Positions 11,601-26,161 of a stretch of 64,000 nucleotides of DNA are shown here, one piece after another; positions within the stretch are counted from its first letter, which is position 1; the number at the start of each line of letters is the position of its first letter. Position numbers and translations under genes: made by a program. The notes beneath the pieces were generated by a model. It was not told the DNA's origin. It saw only the letters and a list, made by a program, of their open reading frames with translations, and did not search any database. The stretch is from Azolla caroliniana (taxonomy: Eukaryota > Polypodiophyta). The stretch is taken from positions 124,001-188,000 of the forward strand of contig JBHGNT010000032.1 of the NCBI GenBank assembly GCA_043228905.1. Reading direction: 5' to 3'.

Positions 11601-14600
11601 TGGCTTCGATTCGCATGTTTGAACACAAAAATCCGATATCACACGAGCCAGGTATGAACATTTTAATTTACTCAAGGGCTCCTCTCAACTCCCTCCTCAA
11701 GTTTGCTATTTTCGTCATGTCTCTCGACCTGAGTTTGAAATTCTTGATTTTTTAATTCCATATCATAGCTAGCGTTGTTAGCTTCGATTTGCATGTTTGA
11801 ACACAAAAATCCGATATCACACGACCCAGGTATGAACATTTTAATCTACTCAAGGGCTCCTCTCAACTCCCTCCTCAAGTTTGCTATTTTCTTCATGTCT
11901 CTCGACCTGAGTTTCAAAATCTTGATTTTTTAATTCCATATCATAGCTAGCGTTTCAAGCTTCGATTTGCATGTTTGAACACAAAAATCCGATATCACAC
12001 GAGCCAGGTATGAACATTTTAATTTACTCAAGGGCTCCTCTCAACTCCCTCCTCAAGTTTGTTATTTTCGTCATGTCTCTCGACCTGAGTTTCAAAATCT
12101 TGATTTTTTAATTCCATATCATACCTCACGTAGTTGGCTTCGATTCGCATGTTTGAACACAAAAATCCGATATCACACGAGCCAGGTATGAACATTTTAA
12201 TTTACTCAAGGGCTCCTCTCAACTCCCTCCTCAAGTTTGCTATTTTCGTCATGTATCTCGACCTGAGTTTGAAATTCTTGATTTTTTAATTGCATATCTT
12301 AGCTAGCGTTGTTAGCTTCGATTCGCATGTTTGAACACAAAAATCCGATATCACACGAGCCAGGTATGAACATTTTAATTTACTCAAGGGCTCCTCTCAA
12401 CTCCCTCCTCAAGTTTGCTATTTTCGTCATGTCTCTCGACCTGAGTTTCAAAATCTTGATTTTATAATTCCATATCATAGCTCGCGTTGTTGGCTTCAAT
12501 TCGCATGTTTGAACACAAAAATCCGATATCACACGAGCCAGGTATGAACATTTTAATTTACTCAAGGGCTCCTCTCAACTCCCTCCTCAAGTTTGCTATT
12601 TTCGTCATGTCTCTCGACCTGAGTTTGAAATTCTTGATTTTTTAATTCCATATCATAGCTAGCGTCGTTAGCTTCGATTTGCATGTTTGAACACAAAAAT
12701 CCGATATCACACGACCCAGGTATGAACATTTTAATCTACTCAAGGGCTCCTCTCAACTCCCTTCTCAAGTTTGCTATTTTCTTCATGTCTCTCGACCTGA
12801 GTTTCAAAATCTTGATTCTTTAATTCCATATCATAGCTAGCGTTTCAAGCTTCGATTTGCATGTTTGAACACAAAAATCCGATATCACACGAGCCAGGTA
12901 TGAACACTTTAATTTACTCAAGGGCTCCTCTCAACTCCCTCCTCAAGTTTGCTATTTTCGTCATGTCTCTTGACCTGAGTTTCAAAATCTTGATTTTTTA
13001 ATTTCATATCATACCTCACGTAGTTGGCTTCGATTCGCATGTTTGAACACAAAAATCCGATATCACACGAGCCAGGTATGAACATTTTAATTACTTGAGG
13101 GCTCCTCTCAACTCCCTCCTCAAGTTTGCTATTTTCGTCATGTCTCTTGACCTGAGTTTCAAAATCTTGATTTTTTAATTTCATATCATACCTCACGTAG
13201 TTGGCTTCGATTCGCATGTTTGAACACAAAAATCCGATATCACACGACCCAGGTATGAACATTTTAATCTACTCAAGGGCTCCTCTCAACTCCCTCCTCA
13301 AGTTTGCTATTTTCATCTTGTCTCTCGACCTGAGTTTCAAAATCTTGATTTTTTAATTCCATATCATAGCTCGCGTTGTTGGCTTCGATTCGCATGTTTG
13401 AACACAAAAATCCGATATCACACGAGCCAGGTATGAACATTTTAATTTACTCAAGGGCTCCTCTCAACTCCCTGCTCAAGTTTGCTATTTTCGTCATGTC
13501 TCTCGACCTGAGTTTGAAATTCTTGATTTTTTAATTCCATATCATAGCTAGCGTTGTTAGCTTCGATTTGCATGTTTGAACACAAAAATCCGATATCACA
13601 CGACCCAGGTATGAACATTTTAATCTACTCAAGGGCTCCTCTCAACTCCCTCCTCAAGTTTGCTATTTTCTTCATGTCTCTCGACCTGAGTTTCAGAATC
13701 TTGATTTTTTAATTCCATATCATAGCTAGCGTTTCAAGCTTCGATTTGCATGTTTGAACACAAAAATCCGATATCACACGAGCCAGGTATGAACATTTTA
13801 ATTTACTCAAGGGCTCCTCTCAACTCCCTCCTCAAGTTTGTTATTTTCGTCATGTCTCTCGACCTGAGTTTCAAAATCTTGATTTTTTAATTCCATATCA
13901 TACCTCACGTAGTTGGCTTCGATTCGCATGTTTGAACACAAAAATCCGATATCACACGAGCCAGGTATGAACATTTTAATTTACTCAAGGGCTCCTCTCA
14001 ACTCCCTCCTCAAGTTTGCTATTTTCGTCATGTATCTCGACCTGAGTTTGAAATTCTTGATTTTTTAATTGCATATCTTAGCTAGCGTTGTTAGCTTCGA
14101 TTCGCATGTTTGAACACAAAAATCCGATATCACACGAGCCAGGTATGAACATTTTAATTTACTCAAGGGCTGTTCTCAACTCACTCTTCAAATTTGCTAT
14201 TTTCGTCATGTCTCTCGCGATTAGGTTTAAAATCTTGATTTTATAATTCCATATCATAGCTCGCGTTGTTGGCTTCAATTCGCATGTTTGAACACAAAAA
14301 TCCGATATCACACGAGCCAGGTATGAACATTTTAATTTACTCAAGGGCTCCTCTCAACTCCCTCCTCAAGTTTGCTATTTTCGTCATGTCTCTCGACCTG
14401 AGTTTGAAATTCTTGATTTTTTAATTCCATATCATAGCTAGCGTCGTTAGCTTCGATTTGCATGTTTGAACACAAAAATCCGATATCACACGACCCAGGT
14501 ATGAACATTTTAATCTACTCAAGGGCTCCTCTCAACTCCCTTCTCAAGTTTGCTATTTTCTTCATGTCTCTCGACCTGAGTTTCAAAATCTTGATTCTTT

Positions 14601-15113
14601 AATTCCATATCATAGCTAGCGTTTCAAGCTTCGATTTGCATGTTTGAACACAAAAATCCGATATCACACGAGCCAGGTATGAACACTTTAATTTACTCAA
14701 GGGCTCCTCTCAACTCCCTCCTCAAGTTTGCTATTTTCGTCATGTCTCTTGACCTGAGTTTCAAAATCTTGATTTTTTAATTCCATATCATACCTCACGT
14801 AGTTGGCTTCGATTCGCATGTTTGAACACAAAAATCCGATATCACACGAGCCAGGTATGAACATTTTAATTACATAAGGGCTCCTCTCAACTCCCTCCTC
14901 AAGTTTGCTATTTTCGTCATGTCTCTCGACCTGAGTTTCAAAATCTTGATTTTTTAATTCCATATCATAGCTAGCGTTTCAAGCTTCGATTTGCATGTTT
15001 GAACACAAAAATCCGATATCACACGAGCCAGGTATGAACATTTTTATTTACTCAAGGGCTCCTCTCAACTCCCTCCTCAAGTTTGCTATTTTCGTCATGT
15101 CTCTCGACCTGAG
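8639..15113. repeat. 7115-bp higher-order unit, copy B
   Basis: This is the tandem partner of 1524-7998. I saw no differences at any of the markers compared, although the comparison was by eye. The very high identity over 6475 bp implies recent duplication, most simply by unequal crossing-over, or an assembly duplication. After 15113 the sequence leaves the copy-A pattern and enters monomers carrying 'gagcttcaaaatc' and 'ttcatcatg'. Confidence 0.9.
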
Positions 15114-18100
15114 CTTCAAAATCTTGATTTTATAATTCCATATCATAGCTCGCGTTGTTGGCTTCGATTCGCATGTTTGAACACAAAAATCCGATATCAC
15201 ACGAGCCAGGTATGAACATTTTAATTTACTCAAGGGCTCCTCTCAACTCCCTCCTCAAGTTTGCTATTTTCGTCATGTCTCTCGACCTGAGTTTGAAATT
15301 CTTGATTTTTTAATTCCATATCATAGCTAGCGTCGTTAGCTTCGATTTGCATGTTTGAACACAAAAATCCGATATCACACGACCCAGGTATGAACATTTT
15401 AATCTACTCAAGGGCTCCTCTCAACTCCCTCCTCAAGTTTGCTATTTTCATCATGTCTCTCGACCTGAGTTTCAAAATCTTGATTCTTTAATTCCATATC
15501 ATAGCTCGCGTTGTTGGCTTCGATTTGCATGTTTGAACACAAAAATCCGATATCACACGAGCCAGGTATGAACATTTTAATTTACTCAAGGGCTCCTCTC
15601 AACTCCCTCCTCAAGTTTGCTATTTTCGTCATGTCTCTCGACCTGAGTTTCAAAATCTTGATTTTTTAATTCCATATCATACCTCACGTAGTTGGCTTCG
15701 ATTCGCATGTTTGAACACAAAAAGCCGATATCACACGAGCCAGGTATGAACATTTTAATTACTTAAGGGCTCCTCTCAACTCCCTCCTCAAGTTTGCTAT
15801 TTTCGTCATGTCTCTCGACCTGAGTTTCAAAATCTTGATTTTTTAATTCCATATCATACCTCACGTAGTTGGCTTCGATTCGCATGTTTGAACACAAAAA
15901 TCCGATATCACACGAGCCAGGTATGAACATTTTAATTAACTCAAGGGCTGTTCTCAACTCACTCCTCAAATTTGCTATTTTCGTCATGTCTCTCGACCTG
16001 AGTTTCAAAATCTTGATTTTTTAATTCCATATCATAGCTCGCGTTGTTGGCTTCGATTCGCATGTTTGAACACAAAAATCCGATATCACACGAGCCAGGT
16101 ATGAACATTTTAATTTACTCAAGGGCTCCTCTCAACTCCCTCCTCAAGTTTGCTATTTTCGTCATGTCTCTCGACCTGAGTTTGAAATTCTTGATTTTTT
16201 AATTCCATATCATAGCTAGCGTTGTTAGCTTCGATTTGCATGTTTGAACACAAAAATCCGATATCACACGACCCAGGTATGAACATTTTAATCTACTCAA
16301 GGGCTCCTCTCAACTCCCTCCTCAAGTTTGCTATTTTCTTCATGTCTCTCGACCTGAGTTTCAAAATCTTGATTTTTTAATTCCATATCATAGCTAGCGT
16401 TTCAAGCTTCGATTTGCATGTTTGAACACAAAAATCCGATATCACACGAGCCAGGTATGAACATTTTAATTTACTCAAGGGCTCCTCTCAACTCCCTCCT
16501 CAAGTTTGTTATTTTCGTCATGTCTCTCGACCTGAGTTTCAAAATCTTGATTTTTTAATTCCATATCAGAGCTCGCGTTGTTGGCTTCGATTCGCATGTT
16601 TGAACACAAAAATCCGATATCACACGAGCCAGGTATGAACATTTTAATTTACTCAAGGGCTCCTCTCAACTCCCTCCTCAAGTTTGCTATTTTCGTCATG
16701 TCTCTCGACCTGAGTTTGAAATTCTTGATTTTTTAATTCCATATCATAGCTAGCGTCGTTAGCTTCGATTTGCATGTTTGAACACAAAAATCCGATATCA
16801 CACGACCCAGGTATGAACATTTTAATCTACTCAAGGGCTCCTCTCAACTCCCTCCTCAAGTTTGCTATTTTCTTCATGTCTCTCGACCTGAGTTTCAAAA
16901 TCTTGATTTTTTAATTCCATATCATAGCTAGCGTTTCAAGCTTCGATTTGCATGTTTGAACACAAAAATCCGATATCACACGAGCCAGGTATGAACATTT
17001 TAATTTACTCAAGGGCTGTTCTCAACTCACTCTTCAAATTTGCTATTTTCGTCATGTCTCTCGACCTGAGTTTCAAAATCTTGATTTTATAATTCCATAT
17101 CATAGCTCGCGTTGTTGGCTTCAATTCGCATGTTTGAACACAAAAATCCGATATCACACGAGCCAGGTATGAACATTTTAATTTACTCAAGGGCTCCTCT
17201 CAACTCCCTCCTCAAGTTTGCTATTTTCGTCATGTCTCTCGACCTGAGTTTGAAATTCTTGATTTTTTAATTCCATATCATAGCTAGCGTCGTTAGCTTC
17301 GATTTGCATGTTTGAACACAAAAATCCGATATCACACGACCCAGGTATGAACATTTTAATCTACTCAAGGGCTCCTCTCAACTCCCTCCTCAAGTTTGCT
17401 ATTTTCTTCATGTCTCTCGACCTGAGTTTCAAAATCTTGATTTTTTAATTCCATATCATAGCTAGCGTTTCAAGCTTCGATTTGCATGTTTGAACACAAA
17501 AATCCGATATCACACGAGCCAGGTATGAACATTTTAATTTACTCAAGGGCTCCTCTCAACTCCCTCCTCAAGTTTGTTATTTTCGTCATGTCTCTCGACC
17601 TGAGTTTCAAAATCTTGATTTTTTAATTCCATATCATACCTCACGTAGTTGGCTTCGATTCGCATGTTTGAACACAAAAATCCGATATCACACGACCCAG
17701 GTATGAACATTTTAATTACTTAACGGCTCCTCTCAACTCCCTCCTCAAGTTTGCTATTTTCGTCATGTCTCTCGACCTGAGTTTCAAAATCTTGATTTTT
17801 TAATTCCATATCATAGCTCGCGTTGTTGGCTTCGATTCGCATGTTTGAACACAAAAATCCGATATCACACGAGCCAGGTATGAACATTTTAATTTACTCA
17901 AGGGCTCCTCTCAACTCCCTCCTCAAGTTTGCTATTTTCGTCATGTATCTCGACCTGAGTTTGAAATTCTTGATTTTTTAATTCCATATCATAGCTAGCG
18001 TCGTTAGCTTCGATTTGCATGTTTGAACACAAAAATCCGATATCACACGACCCAGGTATGAACATTTTAATCTACTCAAGGGCTCCTCTCAACTCCCTTC

Positions 18101-18295
18101 TCAAGTTTGCTATTTTCTTCATGTCTCTCGACCTGAGTTTCAAAATCTTGATTCTTTAATTCCATATCATAGCTAGCGTTTCAAGCTTCGATTCGCATGT
18201 TTGAACACAAAAAGCCGATATCACACGAGCCAGGTATGAACATTTTAATTACTTAAGGGCTCCTCTCAACTCCCTCCTCAAGTTTGCTATTTTCG
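15114..18295. repeat. Satellite, partial third copy of the long unit (offset 6937)
   Basis: Positions 15806-18098 match 8869-11161 at offset 6937 (39 x 178 - 5), one monomer fewer than the 7115-bp period. The break at 15805/8868 is a g/t difference in 'ttttc[g/t]tcat'. The break at 18099/11162 is 'cccttctc' against 'ccctcctc'. The lead-in 15114-15805 carries a distinct monomer order, with 'ttcatcatg' (about 15448) and 'gattctttaattcc' (about 15482). This order recurs near 39820 and 41242, and near 35196 and 36440 with 'ttcatcttg' in place of 'ttcatcatg'. Confidence 0.82.
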
Positions 18296-19950
18296 TCATG
18301 TCTCTCGACCTGAGTTTCAAAATCTTGATTTTTTAATTCCATATCATACCTCACGTAGTTGGCTTCGATTCGCATGTTTGAACACAAAAATCCGATATCA
18401 CACGAGCCAGGTATGAACATTTTAATTAACTCAAGGGCTGTTCTCAACTCACTCCTCAAATTTGCTATTTTCGTCATGTCTCTCGACCTGAGTTTCAAAA
18501 TCTTGATTTTTTAATTCCATATCATAGCTCGCGTTGTTGGCTTCGATTCGCATGTTTGAACACAAAAATCCGATATCACACGAGCCAGGTATGAACATTT
18601 TAATTTACTCAAGGGCTCCTCTCAACTCCCTCCTCAAGTTTGCTATTTTCGTCATGTCTCTCGACCTGAGTTTGAAATTCTTGATTTTTTAATTCCATAT
18701 CATAGCTAGCGTTGTTAGCTTCGATTTGCATGTTTGAACACAAAAATCCGATATCACACGACCCAGGTATGAACATTTTAATCTACTCAAGGGCTCCTCT
18801 CAACTCCCTCCTCAAGTTTGCTATTTTCTTCATGTCTCTCGACCTGAGTTTCAAAATCTTGATTTTTTAATTCCATATCATACCTCACGTAGTTGGCTTC
18901 GATTCGCATGTTTGAACACAAAAATCCGATATCACACGAGCCAGGTATGAACATTTTAATTAACTCAAGGGCTGTTCTCAACTCACTCCTCAAATTTGCT
19001 ATTTTCGTCATGTCTCTCGACCTGAGTTTCAAAATCTTGATTTTTTAATTCCATATCATAGCTCGCGTTGTTGGCTTCGATTCGCATGTTTGAACACAAA
19101 AATCCGATATCACACGAGCCAGGTATGAACATTTTAATTTACTCAAGGGCTCCTCTCAACTCCCTCCTCAAGTTTGCTATTTTCGTCATGTCTCTCGACC
19201 TGAGTTTGAAATTCTTGATTTTTTAATTCCATATCATAGCTAGCGTTGTTAGCTTCGATTTGCATGTTTGAACACAAAAATCCGATATCACACGACCCAG
19301 GTATGAACATTTTAATCTACTCAAGGGCTCCTCTCAACTCCCTCCTCAAGTTTGCTATTTTCTTCATGTCTCTCGACCTGAGTTTCAAAATCTTGATTTT
19401 TTAATTCCATATCATACCTCACGTAGTTGGCTTCGATTCGCATGTTTGAACACAAAAATCCGATATCACACGAGCCAGGTATGAACATTTTAATTAACTC
19501 AAGGGCTGTTCTCAACTCACTCCTCAAATTTGCTATTTTCGTCATGTCTCTCGACCTGAGTTTCAAAATCTTGATTTTTTAATTCCATATCATAGCTCGC
19601 GTTGTTGGCTTCGATTCGCATGTTTGAACACAAAAATCCGATATCACACGAGCCAGGTATGAACATTTTAATTTACTCAAGGGCTCCTCTCAACTCCCTC
19701 CTCAAGTTTGCTATTTTCGTCATGTCTCTCGACCTGAGTTTGAAATTCTTGATTTTTTAATTCCATATCATAGCTAGCGTTGTTAGCTTCGATTTGCATG
19801 TTTGAACACAAAAATCCGATATCACACGACCCAGGTATGAACATTTTAATCTACTCAAGGGCTCCTCTCAACTCCCTCCTCAAGTTTGCTATTTTCTTCA
19901 TGTCTCTCGACCTGAGTTTCAAAATCTTGATTTTTTAATTCCATATCATA
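18296..19950. repeat. Three tandem copies of a 534-bp trimer
   Basis: Units are 18296-18829, 18830-19363 and 19364-19897, with 53 further matching bases to 19950. Each holds one 'cctcacgtagttggc' monomer ending in 'ggctgttctcaactcactcc', one 'gctcgcgttgttggc' monomer and one 'gctagcgttgttagc' monomer. The left break is 18295 (g) against 18829 (t), the right break 19417 (c) against 19951 (g). A two-copy version of the same trimer lies near 21.85-23.0 kb and again near 28.4-29.6 kb, so copy number varies between homologous blocks. Confidence 0.88.
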
Positions 19951-22900
19951 GCTAGCGTTTCAAGCTTCGATTTGCATGTTTGAACACAAAAATCCGATAT
20001 CACACGAGCCAGGTATGAACATTTTAATTTACTCAAGGGCTCCTCTCAACTCCCTCCTCAAGTTTGTTATTTTCGTCATGTCTCTCGACCTGAGTTTCAA
20101 AATCTTGATTTTTTAATTCCATATCAGAGCTCGCGTTGTTGGCTTCGATTCGCATGTTTGAACACAAAAATCCGATATCACACGAGCCAGGTATGAACAT
20201 TTTAATTTACTCAAGGGCTCCTCTCAACTCCCTCCTCAAGTTTGCTATTTTCGTCATGTCTCTCGACCTGAGTTTGAAATTCTTGATTTTTTAATTCCAT
20301 ATCATAGCTAGCGTCGTTAGCTTCGATTTGCATGTTTGAACACAAAAATCCGATATCACACGACCCAGGTATGAACATTTTAATCTACTCAAGGGCTCCT
20401 CTCAACTCCCTCCTCAAGTTTGCTATTTTCTTCATGTCTCTCGACCTGAGTTTCAAAATCTTGATTTTTTAATTCCATATCATAGCTAGCGTTTCAAGCT
20501 TCGATTTGCATGTTTGAACACAAAAATCCGATATCACACGAGCCAGGTATGAACATTTTAATTTACTCAAGGGCTGTTCTCAACTCACTCTTCAAATTTG
20601 CTATTTTCGTCATGTCTCTCGACCTGAGTTTCAAAATCTTGATTTTATAATTCCATATCATAGCTCGCGTTGTTGGCTTCAATTCGCATGTTTGAACACA
20701 AAAATCCGATATCACACGAGCCAGGTATGAACATTTTAATTTACTCAAGGGCTCCTCTCAACTCCCTCCTCAAGTTTGCTATTTTCGTCATGTCTCTCGA
20801 CCTGAGTTTGAAATTCTTGATTTTTTAATTCCATATCATAGCTAGCGTCGTTAGCTTCGATTTGCATGTTTGAACACAAAAATCCGATATCACACGACCC
20901 AGGTATGAACATTTTAATCTACTCAAGGGCTCCTCTCAACTCCCTCCTCAAGTTTGCTATTTTCTTCATGTCTCTCGACCTGAGTTTCAAAATCTTGATT
21001 TTTTAATTCCATATCATAGCTAGCGTTTCAAGCTTCGATTTGCATGTTTGAACACAAAAATCCGATATCACACGAGCCAGGTATGAACATTTTAATTTAC
21101 TCAAGGGCTCCTCTCAACTCCCTCCTCAAGTTTGTTATTTTCGTCATGTCTCTCGACCTGAGTTTCAAAATCTTGATTTTTTAATTCCATATCATACCTC
21201 ACGTAGTTGGCTTCGATTCGCATGTTTGAACACAAAAATCCGATATCACACGACCCAGGTATGAACATTTTAATTACTTAACGGCTCCTCTCAACTCCCT
21301 CCTCAAGTTTGCTATTTTCGTCATGTCTCTCGACCTGAGTTTCAAAATCTTGATTTTTTAATTCCATATCATAGCTCGCGTTGTTGGCTTCGATTCGCAT
21401 GTTTGAACACAAAAATCCGATATCACACGAGCCAGGTATGAACATTTTAATTTACTCAAGGGCTCCTCTCAACTCCCTCCTCAAGTTTGCTATTTTCGTC
21501 ATGTATCTCGACCTGAGTTTGAAATTCTTGATTTTTTAATTCCATATCATAGCTAGCGTCGTTAGCTTCGATTTGCATGTTTGAACACAAAAATCCGATA
21601 TCACACGACCTAGGTATGAACATTTTAATCTACTCAAGGGCTCCTCTCAACTCCCTCCTCAAGTTTGCTATTTTCGTCATGTCTCTCGACCTGAGTTTCA
21701 AAATCTTGATTTTTTAATTCCATATCATACCTCACGTAGTTGGCTTCGATTCGCATGTTTGAACACAAAAAGCCGATATCACACGAGCCAGGTATGAACA
21801 TTTTAATTACTTAAGGGCTCCTCTCAACTCCCTCCTCAAGTTTGCTATTTTCGTCATGTCTCTCGACCTGAGTTTCAAAATCTTGATTTTTTAATTCCAT
21901 ATCATACCTCACGTAGTTGGCTTCGATTCGCATGTTTGAACACAAAAATCCGATATCACACGAGCCAGGTATGAACATTTTAATTAACTCAAGGGCTGTT
22001 CTCAACTCACTCCTCAAATTTGCTATTTTCGTCATGTCTCTCGACCTGAGTTTCAAAATCTTGATTTTTTAATTCCATATCATAGCTCGCGTTGTTGGCT
22101 TCGATTCGCATGTTTGAACACAAAAATCCGATATCACACGAGCCAGGTATGAACATTTTAATTTACTCAAGGGCTCCTCTCAACTCCCTCCTCAAGTTTG
22201 CTATTTTCGTCATGTCTCTCGACCTGAGTTTGAAATTCTTGATTTTTTAATTCCATATCATAGCTAGCGTTGTTAGCTTCGATTTGCATGTTTGAACACA
22301 AAAATCCGATATCACACGACCCAGGTATGAACATTTTAATCTACTCAAGGGCTCCTCTCAACTCCCTCCTCAAGTTTGCTATTTTCTTCATGTCTCTCGA
22401 CCTGAGTTTCAAAATCTTGATTTTTTAATTCCATATCATACCTCACGTAGTTGGCTTCGATTCGCATGTTTGAACACAAAAATCCGATATCACACGAGCC
22501 AGGTATGAACATTTTAATTAACTCAAGGGCTGTTCTCAACTCACTCCTCAAATTTGCTATTTTCGTCATGTCTCTCGACCTGAGTTTCAAAATCTTGATT
22601 TTTTAATTCCATATCATAGCTCGCGTTGTTGGCTTCGATTCGCATGTTTGAACACAAAAATCCGATATCACACGAGCCAGGTATGAACATTTTAATTTAC
22701 TCAAGGGCTCCTCTCAACTCCCTCCTCAAGTTTGCTATTTTCGTCATGTCTCTCGACCTGAGTTTGAAATTCTTGATTTTTTAATTCCATATCATAGCTA
22801 GCGTTGTTAGCTTCGATTTGCATGTTTGAACACAAAAATCCGATATCACACGACCCAGGTATGAACATTTTAATCTACTCAAGGGCTCCTCTCAACTCCC

Positions 22901-25900
22901 TCCTCAAGTTTGCTATTTTCTTCATGTCTCTCGACCTGAGTTTCAAAATCTTGATTTTTTAATTCCATATCATAGCTAGCGTTTCAAGCTTCGATTTGCA
23001 TGTTTGAACACAAAAATCCGATATCACACGAGCCAGGTATGAACATTTTAATTTACTCAAGGGCTCCTCTCAACTCCCTCCTCAAGTTTGTTATTTTCGT
23101 CATGTCTCTCGACCTGAGTTTCAAAATCTTGATTTTTTAATTCCATATCATACCTCACGTAGTTGGCTTCGATTCGCATGTTTGAACACAAAAATCCGAT
23201 ATCACACGAGCCAGGTATGAACATTTTAATTTACTCAAGGGCTCCTCTCAACTCCCTCCTCAAGTTTGCTATTTTCGTCATGTATCTCGACCTGAGTTTG
23301 AAATTCTTGATTTTTTAATTGCATATCTTAGCTAGCGTTGTTAGCTTCGATTCGCATGTTTGAACACAAAAATCCGATATCACACGAGCCAGGTATGAAC
23401 ATTTTAATTTACTCAAGGGCTCCTCTCAACTCCCTCCTCAAGTTTGCTATTTTCGTCATGTCTCTCGACCTGAGTTTCAAAATCTTGATTTTATAATTCC
23501 ATATCATAGCTCGCGTTGTTGGCTTCAATTCGCATGTTTGAACACAAAAATCCGATATCACACGAGCCAGGTATGAACATTTTAATTTACTCAAGGGCTC
23601 CTCTCAACTCCCTCCTCAAGTTTGCTATTTTCGTCATGTCTCTCGACCTGAGTTTGAAATTCTTGATTTTTTAATTCCATATCATAGCTAGCGTCGTTAG
23701 CTTCGATTTGCATGTTTGAACACAAAAATCCGATATCACACGAGCCAGGTATGAACATTTTAATCTACTCAAGGGCTCCTCTCAACTCCCTTCTCAAGTT
23801 TGCTATTTTCTTCATGTCTCTCGACCTGAGTTTCAAAATCTTGATTCTTTAATTCCATATCATAGCTAGCGTTTCAAGCTTCGATTTGCATGTTTGAACA
23901 CAAAAATCCGATATCACACGAGCCAGGTATGAACACTTTAATTTACTCAAGGGCTCCTCTCAACTCCCTCCTCAAGTTTGCTATTTTCGTCATGTCTCTT
24001 GACCTGAGTTTCAAAATCTTGATTTTTTAATTTCATATCATACCTCACGTAGTTGGCTTCGATTCGCATGTTTGAACACAAAAATCCGATATCACACGAG
24101 CCAGGTATGAACATTTTAATTACTTGAGGGCTCCTCTCAACTCCCTCCTCAAGTTTGCTATTTTCGTCATGTCTCTTGACCTGAGTTTCAAAATCTTGAT
24201 TTTTTAATTTCATATCATACCTCACGTAGTTGGCTTCGATTCGCATGTTTGAACACAAAAATCCGATATCACACGACCCAGGTATGAACATTTTAATCTA
24301 CTCAAGGGCTCCTCTCAACTCCCTCCTCAAGTTTGCTATTTTCATCTTGTCTCTCGACCTGAGTTTCAAAATCTTGATTTTTTAATTCTATATCATAGCT
24401 CGCGTTGTTGGCTTCGATTCGCATGTTTGAACACAAAAATCCGATATCACACGAGCCAGGTATGAACATTTTAATTTACTCAAGGGCTCCTCTCAACTCC
24501 CTGCTCAAGTTTGCTATTTTCGTCATGTCTCTCGACCTGAGTTTGAAATTCTTGATTTTTTAATTCCATATCATAGCTAGCGTTGTTAGCTTCGATTTGC
24601 ATGTTTGAACACAAAAATCCGATATCACACGACCCAGGTATGAACATTTTAATCTACTCAAGGGCTCCTCTCAACTCCCTCCTCAAGTTTGCTATTTTCT
24701 TCATGTCTCTCGACCTGAGTTTCAAAATCTTGATTTTTTAATTCCATATCATAGCTAGCGTTTCAAGCTTCGATTTGCATGTTTGAACACAAAAATCCGA
24801 TATCACACGAGCCAGGTATGAACATTTTAATTTACTCAAGGGCTCCTCTCAACTCCCTCCTCAAGTTTGTTATTTTCGTCATGTCTCTCGACCTGAGTTT
24901 CAAAATCTTGATTTTTTAATTCCATATCATACCTCACGTAGTTGGCTTCGATTCGCATGTTTGAACACAAAAATCCGATATCACACGAGCCAGGTATGAA
25001 CATTTTAATTTACTCAAGGGCTCCTCTCAACTCCCTCCTCAAGTTTGCTATTTTCGTCATGTATCTCGACCTGAGTTTGAAATTCTTGATTTTTTAATTG
25101 CATATCTTAGCTAGCGTTGTTAGCTTCGATTCGCATGTTTGAACACAAAAATCCGATATCACACGAGCCAGGTATGAACATTTTAATTTACTCAAGGGCT
25201 GTTCTCAACTCACTCTTCAAATTTGCTATTTTCGTCATGTCTCTCGACCTGAGTTTCAAAATCTTGATTTTATAATTCCATATCATAGCTCGCGTTGTTG
25301 GCTTCAATTCGCATGTTTGAACACAAAAATCCGATATCAGACGAGCCAGGTATGAACATTTTAATTTACTCAAGGGCTCCTCTCAACTCCCTCCTCAAGT
25401 TTGCTATTTTCGTCATGTCTCTCGACCTGAGTTTGAAATTCTTGATTTTTTAATTCCATATCATAGCTAGCGTCGTTAGCTTCGATTTGCATGTTTGAAC
25501 ACAAAAATCCGATATCACACGACCCAGGTATGAACATTTTAATCTACTCAAAGGCTCCTCTCAACTCCCTTCTCAAGTTTGCTATTTTCTTCATGTCTCT
25601 CGACCTGAGTTTCAAAATCTTGATTCTTTAATTCCATATCATAGCTAGCGTTTCAAACTTCGATTTGCATGTTTGAACACAAAAATCCGATATCACACGA
25701 CCCAGGTATGAACACTTTAATTTACTCAAGGGCTCCTCTCAACTCCCTCCTCAAGTTTGCTATTTTCGTCATGTCTCTTGACCTGAGTTTCAAAATCTTG
25801 ATTTTTTAATTCCATATCATACCTCACGTAGTTGGCTTCGATTCGCATGTTTGAACACAAAAATCCGATATCACACGAGCCAGGTATGAACATTTTAATT

Positions 25901-26161
25901 ACATAAGGGCTCCTCTCAACTCCCTCCTCAAGTTTGCTATTTTCGTCATGTCTCTCGACCTGAGTTTCAAAATCTTGATTTTTTAATTCCATATCATAGC
26001 TAGCGTTTCAAGCTTCGATTTGCATGTTTGAACACAAAAATCCGATATCACACGAGCCAGGTATGAACATTTTTATTTACTCAAGGGCTCCTCTCAACTC
26101 CCTCCTCAAGTTTGCTATTTTCGTCATGTCTCTCGACCTGAGCTTCAAAATCTTGATTTTA
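19580..26161. repeat. 6582-bp higher-order unit, copy C1 (37 monomers)
   Basis: Positions 19580-25418 match 26162-32000 at offset 6582 (37 x 178 - 4). Breaks are 19579 (t) against 26161 (a) and 25419 (c) against 32001 (a). I noticed two single-base differences: 21611 t against 28193 c, and 24389 t against 30971 c. Marker 'gatatcagacgagcc' (25339) is shared with 31922 and 34057 but absent from the 7115-bp units, which read 'gatatcacacgagcc' at the equivalent place (near 7195). C1 is therefore a separate lineage from copies A and B, although both share the same overall monomer order. Confidence 0.9.
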
